Shown: positions 22,901-33,200 of the stretch, in pieces
Layout of the letters: each line of letters opens with the position of its first letter
How positions within the stretch are numbered: the first letter of the stretch is position 1
Source: Patella vulgata
Taxonomy: Eukaryota > Mollusca > Gastropoda > Patellidae
Direction: 5' to 3'
DNA length: 64,000 bases
Assembly: GCF_932274485.2 (NCBI RefSeq)
Contig: NC_065886.2
Coordinates: 31,855,501-31,919,500 of the forward strand
Notes under the pieces: generated by a model
Database searches by the model: none
Seen by the model: the letters and a program-made list of their open reading frames with translations, nothing else
Told to the model about the DNA's origin: nothing
Made by a program: the position numbers and the translations under genes

Positions 22901-25838
22901 ATATAGGCTATGCCTGTTTGTTCCACCAATCCCAATTCTGTTTAACCACATACTATTCTCTACCAATGGGACTATTATGAAGACTGGCAGCAGATGCATG
23001 TCCATACGGGTGTACCCTCCCCATGCTCATGCATGGCATATTATCCTACATTCATCAAAATAACGCTGGACAAAAATATGTGCAAAGCATTACCACAGTT
23101 TGAGCCTTACTCCACTCTAATCCTATACATGTTTAAATATAAATGAACAGAAATATTGACTCAGCTAGTGCATCTGGTTTCATTAAATTCTCTCATAACC
23201 TCCCAGACCTCACGCCAAACTTGACTTTGTTTCCACCTCCCCCCCCACCCACTCCAACCGCGCTTAAAATCCTGCGTCGAGGGTAATTTATTCCTTGGAC
23301 ATCCTGGAGAAGCTACTGAATAATGTATGTATTTGTTATTGTTACAGGAGCTGCAGTGGCTCAGTGAGTAAGATGTTGGATTGATAACCTACCACATTTC
23401 ATTTTACTTGTTATTATTACAGGAAACAATGGTATCAAGGTTCAGTGTAAATCCACAAGTAGAGAAGGAGCGACTGGACGCAATAAACAGAAAAATACAC
23501 CAGAAAACGTCTGCTTTTAAAACGTCTGATAATTTCGCAGACATCCGCCATGTTACTCGTCATGAAATAGACCTGGAACGGGCAATAAGTTCCACCAATC
23601 AAGATGGACAAAAAATAAGTAACTTTCTCATCAAGCAGAAGGAATACGAGAAAAGTAACCCTTTAAGTATGGTGCCTGATCTTATGACAGAAATAGACTC
23701 TAAAATAAAAGACCAAATTCGCGAGAAAAGAAAAAAACAAAAACTCTTAAGAAAAAAATCAAAAGTAGACAAGTCACATGGTAGTCAAACTTTAGATTCA
23801 GACCAGAAAAGTTCAATTTGTGTACATCAATATAACAGTGAAAAAGAAAGTCCAAATATTTTGTGTGATGAAGAAATTAGCTCTGAAAGTGGGGATGATG
23901 TTTTCATTGGTCCCCTTCCAAAACCAGTACCAGAACAGACAGGACGTAAAGAGATTCGCGACAATGTTAAACCTATACCCGAACAGTGTATTATAAGCAA
24001 TAGACTCAGTGTAGACAATATTATTCAAATACCCAAGTTTGAGAATTATACTCCAGGTGAAATAAACAATGTGAGTATATTATAGGTGTTATAGGGCTTT
24101 GGGGGGTGGGAGGGAATGCTGTAATACGGTCTGTCATTGAGTCATATGGCATGGTTTTGTTTTGTATGTTTGTGCATTTGTTTCTCCGGGTCCTCTGGTT
24201 TCCTCCCACTGCTAAAGTGAATTATTGAATTAAAAATTAATTATTTGTTAGTCCCGAAATGATCTAGGTTGTGATGAGTAGACGTACCTGATATTTTAAA
24301 CTATGTATTATTAACATCAATGAAAACACTGACGAAATAGAAATTTGTGTCAGAACAAATGACAGATACCCGAGGGATTCTGCTAGACAAGCTCAGAATT
24401 TGTGCTGACCAAAGTTTTGCATTGCCCCTATCCCCGTTATCTGTCGTGATATTTATGCTGTTTCATTGCAGGTTTTATATCTTAAAAATCTCCATAGTAA
24501 CGTGACACAGCAAGATCTTATTGCCTTATTTGGACGGTTTGAGCAGAAAGATGAACCAAGTATTGTTTATAAATTGATGTCAGGGCGAATGAGGGGGCAG
24601 GCTTTCATCACATTTTCTGGTAAGATATCATTCAATCTCATTATTACATTTTCTTGGTAAGATATCATGCTATCTCGTTATTACATTTCATTGGTAAGAT
24701 ATCATGTAATCTCATTATTACATTTCATTGGTAACATATCATGCAATCTCATTGTTACATTTCATTGGTAACATATCATGTAATCACGTTATTACATCAT
24801 GGGATCCAGTCAGCACACGCTATATGGTGAATGAAATGAAATTTTGCCTGGACAACCGTGCTACAGCCTACGCTTTATTTCATATTCCAACTATCATGGA
24901 TTCTTATATGTGCACAGGACCTTAGTTTTTTAATCAATCAGAACAACTATACATTTTGCCATGCCAGGCCCTCCGTCCTTTACCACTGACAAGGGGAAAC
25001 CAGAGAATCATGATGAACTTTTTCAGCCACACGGATCGAACACGGAACCTCTAGGTTAGCAAGCCAACATCTGTTACTCACTGAGCCACCGTGGCTTCCA
25101 CACTACCTGGTGTATTTTAAAACTCTTTAAGGAATACAGAAGGACCTTGTTTGACATTTTAAAATTGTGAATGCGAGACAAGTTCTCCATTGAATTTTGT
25201 AAAAGATGGTGAGATTGTTCATTTTAAAATTGTGAATGCGAGACAAGTTCTCCATTGAATTTTGTAAAAGTTGGTGAGATTGTTCAATTTGACATAGGGT
25301 AGATCCTAAATCATAAAGTTATCACCTCAGAAGTTTCAAACCAGTTGTGTGGATTTAAATTTTGGATCACATTTTAACTTTGAAAGCTTGTGAATGTAAT
25401 ATAGACAAGCTATCATTGAAATCTTTTGTTTGTTTTGATAACCTGTAATATTTGTTTTAATAGATCCCTTTCAATTCAAATGCATTTTGTGTAGTTTTTT
25501 TCTGTTCAATTTTTTACTTTGTTATAGATTTTTTAAAACTTACTATTGTGGAATTTGTTGACAGTGATTTAAAATTTAGCACAGATGACTTTGCTACTGG
25601 TGGGTAGGCCTACATAAGGGAGACCAGACAAGCTCCTATATTCTTTTTGATAAAAACGTACATAGTTTTATATAACTTTGCTCCTATATTTTTTTTGACA
25701 AAAAAAGTATATAGCTTTATATAACTTTACATATTTATTTTTGTAGATAAAACTATTTCGAAAGAGGCCCTCGAACTGGTGAATGGATATCACCTATACG
25801 GAAAACCAATCATAATACAATATGGAAATAAACAATAA
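13969..25838 (+). CDS. RBM41: RNA-binding motif protein 41 (six exons)
   Basis: Nuclear RRM protein; human RBM41 is related to U11/U12-65K and has been linked to minor-spliceosome snRNAs. Exons: 13969-14003, 21602-21772, 22443-22641, 23423-24070, 24472-24619 and 25747-25838; all GT-AG, phases agree, total 430 aa (human 413). The N-terminal block IETEGERHLQTLAKKQL matches human LETEGERQLKSLLQHQL. Residues 230-300 are a charged coiled region. The linker IPKFENYTPGEINNVLYLKN parallels human IPMFSSYNPGEPNKVLYLKN. The C-terminal RRM has RNP2 LYLKNL (353-358) and RNP1 RGQAFITF (392-399) and ends in VNGYHLYGKPI. The protein stops soon after the RRM, lacking the human C-terminal tail. Intron 1 (7.6 kb) contains ATP5F1E on the other strand. 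A tandem array copies the exon 5 donor. Poly(A) signal at 25859. Confidence 0.93.
14290..14390 (+). mobile_element. SINE family B, fragment
   Basis: GTCGTTTGGATGGGAC, ATTGGTGTGCATGTAAAAG and TTTGGAATTC of the family body. A separate tail piece (CAGTAGGAAGTTAAACCC, then ATTTC repeats) is at 14780-14830. Confidence 0.65.
14391..15105. other. RBM41 intron 1, nothing recognised
   Basis: Intronic AT-rich sequence with one SINE B tail scrap at 14780-14830. No other gene or repeat identified. Confidence 0.4.
15106..15478 (-). mobile_element. Tc1-like transposon, truncated
   Basis: The left end (TATACTG, A run, GTAGGAGATATT) resembles the inverted repeat of the complete Tc1 at 48454. Minus-strand bases 15308-15475 encode the last 56 or so transposase residues (LQELAVALQEEW, RLIRSMPRR), parallel to VQELAAALQQEW and RLIRSMPRR of that copy. 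The DDE core and other end are absent. Confidence 0.8.
15660..15846 (-). mobile_element. Family D MITE, half copy
   Basis: Carries GATCGAGGTTTGGCCCAAAA, TTTGACTGAAATTTTCAGC and the end ATAATGTATCTTTAA. Its outer half is missing. Confidence 0.65.
15885..16065 (-). mobile_element. Family D MITE, diverged half copy
   Basis: Repeats the same portion (GTCGAGACTTAGTTTATTAT, GAGCTGTCAGCTCTTTATC) with more changes, just after the previous piece. Confidence 0.5.
16484..16753 (+). mobile_element. SINE family A, complete copy
   Basis: GTTGGATGGCCGAATGGTTA head, box B GGTTTCGATTCCC, core and CT tail all present; in RBM41 intron 1. Confidence 0.85.
16865..17049 (+). mobile_element. SINE family A, degenerate copy
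   Basis: Lacks box A. Contains TAAGGTCTGCCATTAAGTCA, CTGCTAAAGACCCCTAC, GAAGTGACCTGGTTTGTG and a CT tail. Confidence 0.65.
17264..19336 (-). CDS. ATP5F1E: ATP synthase F1 subunit epsilon (three exons)
   Basis: Smallest subunit of the mitochondrial F1 central stalk. Minus-strand exons: 19305-19336, 18043-18173 and 17264-17292, joined by GT-AG introns with matching phases into 63 aa. It begins MSTFWRQVGMNYIEYSAICS, parallel to human MVAYWRQAGLSYIRYSQIC, then KQCLKPEFR against human RDALKTEF, and IKVTKWVEGKPVA, close to the insect form VKFTPWANGKPAQ, ending DAGQASAPK. No cleavable presequence, as usual for this subunit. An antisense AATAAA at 17131-17136 is a plausible poly(A) site. The gene lies wholly inside RBM41 intron 1 on the opposite strand. 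SINE A fragments occupy its introns at 18221 and 18812. No open frame over 20 codons exposes the outer exons, so it is easy to miss. Confidence 0.92.
18221..18345 (+). mobile_element. SINE family A, 5' half
   Basis: Head TGGGTGGCTGAATGG, GATTCCCCGCTTATACGTGA and TAACCTTGTGGGTTTC, then broken off. Antisense to ATP5F1E, in its first intron. Confidence 0.65.
18812..19055 (+). mobile_element. SINE family A, degenerate copy
   Basis: GGATGGCCCATTGG head, TGGTTTTGATTCC box B, ACCCGAAATGACCTAGTTTG and a CT tail; in ATP5F1E intron 1. Confidence 0.7.
19764..19882 (-). mobile_element. SINE family B, fragment
   Basis: Antisense scraps: AACAGCTGCACTACAG, CTTTTACGAGCAGGC and GTCCCATCCGAACGACTATA. Confidence 0.45.
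20019..20844. mobile_element. DNA element with GGGGCACGGTGGGACAA ends
   Basis: Terminal GGGGCACGGTGGGACAA (20021-20037) and TTGTCCAACTGTGCCCC (20826-20842) are near-exact inverses. The interior is AT-rich with no transposase. A family C MITE sits inside it (20068-20533). Superfamily not identified; target duplication unclear. Confidence 0.55.
20068..20533 (+). mobile_element. Family C MITE, complete copy
   Basis: TTAA at both ends, 466 bp. Inverted ends TTAAAGGAGCTAAATTGC and GAGACTTGGCTACTTTAA. The least altered copy in the window; nested in the element at 20019-20844. Confidence 0.82.
21240..21570 (-). mobile_element. SINE family B, near-complete copy
   Basis: Antisense tail to head: GTTGAACGACCTACTG through CGAACACATACC to CTTACTCACTAAGCCACAG. 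Its tRNA-like head ends about 30 bp before the acceptor of RBM41 exon 2. Confidence 0.8.
21880..22125 (-). repeat. Dispersed repeat G, inverted copy
   Basis: Matches 5400-5645 in reverse (AGCTAGTTGACCAACATTTT, TATTCTGCTTCTATTTAATG, TATTCTCGAAGTAGT). In RBM41 intron 2. Confidence 0.55.
22126..22385 (+). mobile_element. SINE family B, degenerate copy
   Basis: CTGTTCGATCCTGGTGTTTC (box B), GTAAAGTTCCTTAGGG, GGCGGAAGGCCTGACAAGG; the 3' part is replaced by other sequence and a CT run. Confidence 0.55.
22870..23275. other. RBM41 intron 3, repeat-like stretch
   Basis: No exon. GGGTTTAATATAGGCTATGC recurs near 42666 as GGGTTTAATATAGCCTATGC, so this is probably an unnamed dispersed repeat. A SINE B head fragment (GTGGCTCAGTGAGTAAGATG) follows at 23348-23390. 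Confidence 0.4.
24095..24290 (+). mobile_element. SINE family A, degenerate copy
   Basis: ATACGGTCTGTCATTGAGTC, TCCGGGTCCTCTGGTTTCCT and GTTAGTCCCGAAATGATCTA; head and tail poorly kept. In RBM41 intron 4. Confidence 0.65.
24602..24797 (+). repeat. Tandem array copying the RBM41 exon 5 donor
   Basis: Five units of about 37 bp. The first is the true exon end and donor (ACATTTTCTG then GTAAGATATCAT). The next four read ACATTTTCTT or ACATTTCATT then GGTAAGATATCAT (twice) and GGTAACATATCAT (twice). Coding bases and donor are both repeated, so the exon edge is the likely founder. Confidence 0.85.
24815..25102 (-). mobile_element. SINE family B, near-complete copy
   Basis: Antisense body and head: GCCAGGCCCTCCGTCC, CACTGACAAGGGGAAACC, GGATCGAACACGG and ACTCACTGAGCCACCGTGG. 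In RBM41 intron 5. Confidence 0.78.
25157..25290. repeat. Tandem duplication, about 70 bp, two units
   Basis: CATTTTAAAATTGTGAATGC, GAGACAAGTTCTCCATTG and TGGTGAGATTGTTCA occur twice in a row, nearly identical, so recent. Confidence 0.85.
25630..25760. repeat. Tandem duplication next to RBM41 exon 6
   Basis: Two units of about 55 bp (CTCCTATATTCTTTTTGATA; ATAGTTTTATATAACTTT) run up to the exon 6 acceptor. The acceptor with exon start (TTTTTGTAGATAAAACTA) resembles the unit start (TTTTTGATAAAAAC), so it may be a third diverged unit. Confidence 0.5.
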
Positions 25839-25858
25839 CTCGTATATAAATCTTTATA

Positions 25859-25864
25859 AATAAA
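25859..25864 (+). other. AATAAA polyadenylation signal of RBM41
   Basis: AATAAA 20 bp after the RBM41 stop codon; a very short 3' untranslated region. Confidence 0.6.
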
Positions 25865-26104
25865 ATCAAAGATTTCTGTTGTGTATGTACATGTATGTAT
25901 GTGTGTTCACCCATCATGCTTTGTCGTCGCGATCCACCCCCACATGTGGTATCTAATTAACCAGTATGACAACATTAATGTTTTGGACCATCAAATTGGG
26001 GCCCCAGGGCGAATTTGGGCCCTGCCTAATTTGGGCCCCAGGCAAAGCCAGGTATCCTGCTTGTATTTAATAAATAGAAAACATATTTTTGTAAATTTGT
26101 ATTC

Positions 26105-26305
26105 TGTTGTTCCTTGTGCACAGTGTTGTGGTTTTGATCCCAAGGTTGTACGTGACAAATGAAAGGCCGTCTGCTTCACCACATGGGCTTTCTCCAGGTC
26201 CTCTGGTTCCCTCCCACAGAATTATTGAAAATTGTATGATGTATATGTTAGTCTCGAAATGACCTAGTTTGTGTCAATTGGATGTTAAACCCCATCTTGA
26301 TTTTA
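26105..26305 (+). mobile_element. SINE family A, degenerate copy
   Basis: GGTTTTGATCCCAAGGTTGT, TCCAGGTCCTCTGGTTCCCT, CTCGAAATGACCTAGTTTGT and GATGTTAAACCCCATC; box A lost. Confidence 0.7.
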
Positions 26306-26429
26306 GTGTTCCATCTGCTAATGTGTCAAAATGAAGGAACTTTACAGGTTTTTGGTGCCAATATTGGTCTTAATATTAATTACAAACTGTGATGTAGAGA
26401 TAAAGGGAGAGTTTAGACCATGATCTTGA

Positions 26430-26540
26430 TGTCCATCTTTCCTGCACCAACCTGGTTAATGCAGACTGGCATAAACCATACAATATGCAACATGCATGAA
26501 GATAATTTTACCCAAGACAGCAGGAGCACTAGGGCCTACC
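26430..26540 (-). mobile_element. SINE family B, 3' fragment
   Basis: Antisense: CCTGCACCAACCTGGTTAAT, CATAAACCATACAATATGC and TTTTACCCAAGACAGCAGG. Confidence 0.5.
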
Positions 26541-27515
26541 CGATCAAAAATGTGAAACTACGTCATCATCGGCCTTTTTGTAAATAAGTGCAGATAATTT
26601 TCACATTGTTTTTTTTTTCAAGTTGCGAAACAAAAAGATGAAATTAGTCAAGTATCCAACCAGACCGGGTTTAGACAGTGTGGTCTGTATCCAATAGGCA
26701 TTTACGTAGTTACTGCCCCTATATTTGCTCTTCAAAGTTGAGGCGTATAAGGTATGTGTATTACAGGTACCAAACGGAAAGTAGACAGATTTTGAAGCCA
26801 TTTAATTATTGAGGGGTTTTTATTCTGAAGAGAAGGTAATCGATGTATTTTAGCAAATTGTGTGGATAGTTCGAAGTATTTTCTAATAAATAGGTCCACT
26901 GTCATTTGTCAATATCAAGTAGGCGTACTTGTCTTATGTCGTACGTATCCGTTGTTCAATCATTTGAATCAATGAATCATCAATGACGCGTCTTCTGTCT
27001 TTATTAGTCTTACTCCAGCCACAGTACTGAGTAGGCCTACAGTAATGTGACAGTTTTTTTAGTTAAATGACTACAAAAACGTTACTTGCCTATGTAATGT
27101 AGCTCCCTTAAAGGGACAATAACACTCTTGCTCGCTGGCTTGAAAGCTCCAGAAAATAAATAATATCTCTAAGTACTAGATGTTTAAGTGTCCTACATGT
27201 TGTGTAAATTATCCATTACATCCTATTTTACTTGTCCAGAGGGTTCGAAAATATTTTTAAATCGAAGTTTCATTTGAAATGGTTTACGTTAGACGTTTCA
27301 AACCATTATCTTGAATTTTTTAAAATTTTTAAATAAGGTGTGTTAAGATGAAATTTGTATCATCAATTAATTGAAATATTCTAAAATAGTACAATTTGTT
27401 GACCAGAATAAAGATTGGGACATATTATTCAGTTACAACAAGACTGGTATTGAGCCTTTAATTTCCACATTTATAAACTGACTCCTAACTCAGTAACTGT
27501 TAATTGTACACAGCA
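26541..27515. other. Intergenic, no gene recognised
   Basis: Between RBM41 and the P450. AT-rich, with no reading frame carrying a known motif and no repeat shared elsewhere in the window. Confidence 0.4.
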
Positions 27516-28592
27516 CAGGGTGCACAATTTCACTTTTGAACCACTAGCCCATGGGCAGATGTCATGACAAAATTTGCTCGCCCTACAGAAAAATACACAT
27601 GCCCTGAATATAAAAATAAAGTTGTTTTGTTTTTAATTTATTTTAATGACTATAAACATAAAAATGATAACAAAAGTAACAAATATTTAAGCATCCAAAT
27701 GTTCCAATACTGGCTCAACCTATCCATATTATAATCAATAATGCATTGGATGTTATAATTGTAATAGACAGCAATAACCAAAAACAGAGGGATAAAAAGG
27801 AAAAAAATATCAGAAAAAGTTTGTGTTGTTCTATCGGTCGTTTTTATAGCTACGGGTTCAATTTACCCTTGCAAACTCGTTTTTTCTCATTCAAGCGTAT
27901 GCCGTATTGAAAATCAAATATTACAATACCAGAATACTAAATTAAACTATACAATATGAGTGCTGTCTCAAAAAATGCCCATTAACTAAGTCAAATAAAT
28001 AGAAATAGCGTTTTTTCGGATCATGTGATTTACGGACCACTATGACACAATGTCATTCAGTCTACATTTCTGCCTACATAAAGTATATTTTAATCAGAAA
28101 ATCAATGATTCCTTTGGAAAATCAAAGTGTGGGTATACATAATTCGTGAAACAGGGATTATTCTAACAGTATTATTATGGCGTTTGCAATCTTCATGGAA
28201 TGAATACTTGGGAGTTAATAACAGTATTTATTGCTGTTTATTTATCATTAAACAATAAAAAGCCGTGAATGACAATAAAAGGAAGACATATTTTCACAAA
28301 ATACATAGAGAGAAAAAAAAATTGCGGTATCTTCGGTAAGGAATGTTGTCATTCAACAATACTCGTTAATTTTAGAAAAGTTATTTTTAGTACCGGTACC
28401 GGAAGTTATGTATTACCGGTAAAATTATCGTGTGCTTAGTAAATTATTCTGATTGGAGTTAGTCTATTCGGCTATTATTATTGCGCGGACTGGAACTAAA
28501 ATGCTTTAAATAATCAAAGTATTGTTCAATTTCTGTCCAACCCAAAAATTAACCTGTCCCTGGCGTCGGGCGATGGGAATTGTGCACCGCTG
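27516..28592. mobile_element. Candidate hAT-type non-autonomous element
   Basis: Left end CAGGGTGCACAATTTC and right end GGAATTGTGCACCGCTG are inverse with few mismatches, a hAT-like CAGnGGTGC pattern. The interior is about 1 kb, AT-rich, without transposase. No clear 8-bp target duplication, so limits and class are tentative. Confidence 0.45.
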
Positions 28593-29359
28593 CTAAACAT
28601 ATAATAAACCAATTCGCATTGAAATAAAGCCTTACCGCATAGGCCTAATTAATATTATATGATTTGATGAAACCCAACTGCTACGCGAAATTTCACTTCT
28701 ATCCAACTTGAAATATCCACCCAGCCAGATATAGCATGCACACTCTGTCTCACGTAATCATACATGTACGTCACTTTCCATATACCGCTTCCGGTATGGC
28801 TTTCATAGTAATAAAGCATAGTAACTAACAATGCCCTTATAAGGGAAGCGATGGGTGGGGTTAACGCATGCGATATTTGGCAAGATTTCACCTGCATGAG
28901 TGGTGTCATTACCACCAAGAAAATCTTTTCGGTAACTATTTCATTTAGTGCTCCAGTCTTCACTATTTGTGATAGCATTACTTATTTCAATACAAACTGT
29001 GATCATTGACAAGTGTGCGTTTGAACCTGTTGGCCTATTAGACTGTATCAATTATAGTGCTAAACACAGTTTAGCGCGACAGTATTGTAGCTAATCCGCT
29101 ACAGTGCTCATTTTGTTTAGGTTGGTCTATTTGTTTAGATGTTACTTTTTGTCATATCTCTTCAGCTACACACTAAGTCTTTGAAAAGGCAAGAAATAAT
29201 TTAGGTTGTAAATATACATGTAGATAAAATCTGCAGTCTTTTTACTGGATTTTGCACTGATAAGATTCTTGAAGATTATTCAGCGTACAATTTAATTAAC
29301 AACCATGTGGGAAATTGTCAATGTACAGTACAGTGCCCAATCAATCTCTGGTTATTTTA
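28593..29359. other. Intergenic, no gene recognised
   Basis: An antisense open frame of 107 codons (28655-28978) shows no recognised domain, signal peptide or repeat link and is probably chance. Confidence 0.4.
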
Positions 29360-30090
29360 TTAAAGGGTGTATGGCTTTATTCTTTAGAACCTTTTAAGAT
29401 GGGTTCCCAGAAAAGTATTTATCGGGTGGTTATTTCCAATAAAAGTATGGCAATTTTGGTACATATGGAAAGTAGAGATATCCAATCTTACTAGAAAAAT
29501 ACTGGATTCCCCGAAAAACACTCATGCAGTGTATACAGGACAAAAATGTAAGGGTTCCCCTAATCAACAGCCCGACGATTAAGAATTTCTGCACGCGTAA
29601 TGTCAAAGGTCACACGCGAACATTGAGCGCTTGATGTACAGGTTGATAAACTTCATGAAGAGTTAGACTTACAACACTTTCTGAGATAAAAATGACAGAA
29701 AAAGACGCGGGTAGTGGATAATCCGAGAATTTAATTAGGATTCGATATTTGTAATAAATAGTAAACGATTAAAAACAACATCGTCTTATGTATGCAATGA
29801 ATTCGCCTCTGATTTCCAAGACGTGACGTAAACATGACCTGGTTTGATCAAATTTTAATAGCAGGGAATTCCTTCGCAATTACAGTGTTTGAGAAGGATT
29901 TGAAGCATAATTATGACAAATTAATTAGTTTTAATATGTTTTTAGTCCATATATACCATAAAATCACTCAGTTTGTACGCGGGAACCCATCTTTAAAATG
30001 GACAGAGATTGGTTTAAATTTTAAAAAGCTCACATCAATGTAATATATGAGTGTGTATATAAAGTAAAACATGATTTTACATCCCATTAA
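29360..30090. mobile_element. Candidate TTAA-flanked element
   Basis: Starts TTAAAGGGTGTATGGC and ends in GATTTTACATCCCATTAA. Inner arms AAGATGGGTTCCC and GGGAACCCATCTT are inverted. The left end resembles the right end of the family C copy at 9828-10319 read in reverse (TTAAAGGGTGTATGAC). It may supply the P450 upstream sequence, including TATATAAAG at 30056. Confidence 0.4.
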
Positions 30091-30232
30091 AAGTAAAGAA
30101 CGCTGGGTACCAGTTTAAGACATCATTACGAGGAAGGTGTTTTAGACTGAGTTAATTTTATAAATTTTTCAACTCTTGTTTAATGTAGGTTATCTAAGTA
30201 TATGATTGAAGACTACACTGGTGTATAACAGA

Positions 30233-33200
30233 ATGGAGATATCTCAGTTGTTTGGATTGATATCAGCATCCTCCTTGTTTATATACTCCTCCATATTTCT
30301 TCTATCATGGGCAGTTTACAAAATGTTCTTGTATCCATATCTCTCACCTCTAAATAAGGTAAGTCATGAACTCAACAAGATAATCCCCTGACATGTGGGG
30401 GGTAGGCGAATAGTTTAATGCATGCCTGTTAGATCACAATGTCTGTCTTTGAGTAAAGTGGTGTGGTTTCGAACCCATGCTTGTACATTACAAGGAGTAG
30501 CATTGTCTGTCCAACATTGTGGATTTTCTTGGTTTCCTCCCAATATTAAAGATCTCTATGTGCACGCAAATTGTTGAAATTAAATTGTACCATACATTAA
30601 ACTTGAATTGATCTAGTTTGTGTTCAGTGGATGTTAAACCCCAGCGCTGAAATGAAATGGGTTTCAATGTCCTTCTTTTCTGCACTGACTGGGCTAATGA
30701 AGATGGTCATATGCCATACAGTGAGCTATGAGGGAAATTCTGCCCAGACAGCGGCACTACTGCCTGCTCTTACATGTTTTAACGAATTCAAACTGTCAGG
30801 GGTTATTTTAAGTGCACACACATGTGTACACAGGACCTTGTCTTTTTCGCACAATCCGAACGACTAGAAACTGTTCCTTGCCAGATCTTCCGTCCTGCAC
30901 ACTGTCAAGGAGAAACTTTCTCGTCCAAAACTGGCGGCAAACCCAAGACCTGGTTAGTGAGTCAGCGTCTTACTGAGTCTTTGAGGCTCCCTTCCCGCTG
31001 GAGAACTTACCTGTCAACCAGTTTAAATTCTATGAAATGTAAAACCATCAAATATATATGTATTTAAAGCTAGAAATTGTTATAATCTTAGGATAAAAGA
31101 TCTTGCTAAGTGATCCAAAATATGTCCAATACGGATAGGGTGGCAAAATATTGGAGCAGCAGTTGCTTAGTGAGAAAGATGTTGGCTCGCTAGACTGGAG
31201 GTCACTGGTTCACTACTGGTGTTGGCCGATAAAGTACATGGGATTTTCCTGCACGGTTCCCCTTGTCAGTGGTGTAGGACAAAGGGACTCAGAAGGGCAG
31301 TTGTGTAGTCTTTCTAATGGGATGAAAAACTGAGGTACTGTGTACACTTGGCATGCACATAAAAGAACTTTTAAGCAGTGGAATTCGATATACGAACAGG
31401 CCATAGTGCTGCTGTCTGGGCAAAATTTTTCAGATGGCATATGCCTGTCTTCATTAGCCAAGATAGACAATCTGATTTCTGACAATAAATTACTCAACCG
31501 GACCGTTATTTTGTTTACAGATTCCAAGTAAACGTAATGCAAGTTTTTTGTTTGGAAATATGAAAGAGATCTTTGCAGGCGAGGCCATTGATGTTTACAT
31601 AAGGTAAATATAAATTGAATTTTTTGTGTGTCAGAATTCTTTATCTGTGGGAATTGCTGTGTGTTATGAGGGAGATTTTGCCCAGACAGCATTTGAATTT
31701 CAACTGTGAAAATGAATAGAAATGAAATATGGTTTAACGCCCTACTGTTCTGCTCCGACTGGGCTAATGAAAACGGCCAATTGTAAAAGGTTCATATAAT
31801 TCGAACGACTAGATGTTGTTCCTTGCAAGGCCGTCAGTCTTGCACCACTGACAAGGGGAAGCCAACCCAGAAAATCCACAGGAATTTCCTCGACCAACAC
31901 TGAGATCTCCTGTCTAGCAAGCCTCCTCTACTCCCTCCCTGACAAGAAAGAACAAGGCTTGAAATTGAACAAATACTTTAAATTGCAGATGGATCGAAGA
32001 TCTAAATTCTTCAATAATAAGATATTATCACCTGTTTGGAAAAGAAAGGTTAGTTGTAGCTGATGCCGACGCCATGAAACAAATAATGGTAACCAATGGT
32101 AAAAACTACGTCAAACCAACTTTTCTCTTTGGGTAAAAAACTTTTATTATATTGAATCTCTCAGTAATACTAACTAGACAGATAAAAGTCTATTAGTCAG
32201 GTCAGTTGGATAGGTTGGAAATTCCCGGTGATTGGTAGAAACTAATGTCAGGTCGGTTGGAAAGGCTGGAAATTTCAGAGCTTTTCCGAGGATACATGTA
32301 TATATAGATGTTAGGTAGCAATTTTTACATTTACCGTTGAGCACGTGGAGAGCTAGATATTGTTATTACAGGAATCCCTTGTAAATAAATACCTTATAAA
32401 CAAGTTTTTGGTGGCATACTTCTTTCCTTGGCTATGTTAATGTTTATGTGAACATTATAAGAATTCTTGATAGATGAATTTTCTGTATGGAATTTACCCA
32501 CTTTATTGTCTATTTCCAACACTGAGACAAACAATCTTGTCACTATATATGTAAAAAAGATAAGTGGATCTTGGGAATACCGTTGGGGCAGGAAGGAAAC
32601 ACGAAAAAGTAATTCCCAGGCAGTACACTAAACAAGACTGTGCCCTGTATTTAAACTTCGAATTTTCTGTAAGTTTGTTGCATGGGGTATTTTTTGTTAT
32701 TTGATATGTGGATTATCTATTCATTAAAGACTGTTTCTATGTACATGTATCTGTTTATTATATATCAGTTTATTAAAGACTGTTTCTATGTATCTGTTTA
32801 CATACAGTGGACTCGGTCACATCCGACATCGTGCGGGATCGTTACAATAATTCGGATCACACAGCGTTTCGGAATACCGAGTTTTCTCCAAAACCGGAAA
32901 TACTGTAACTTCGAAAACCGGAAGTATTTTTATATTGTAGCTTCGAATCACCAGAATGCTATTCCCTTTATAAATGATAAACTTTTCTGTACTTTCAAAA
33001 TTTTATTATATTAAATAATTAACAATAACAATGCATGCGTACAATATATTCATAAATCGTTTACATGTAATATCAATGCATGCGTACAATATATTTATAA
33101 ATATCAATGCATGTAATCGTTTAAAGTAGTTTGCTTAGTTAAGATTACCAGAAGCATATCGTAAGGCGGAGTCCTGGGCAACATCTTCTAACAAATGAAT

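Noticed and set aside
28655-28978. 107-codon antisense open frame
   Set aside because: No domain, signal peptide or splice context; kept only as unexplained.
29834-30043. 69-codon open frame before the P450
   Set aside because: Inside the candidate TTAA element; no motif and no link to P450 exon 1.
30056-30064. TATATAAAG as the P450 TATA box
   Set aside because: Position is plausible, but it lies within a probable mobile element in AT-rich sequence and cannot be separated from chance.
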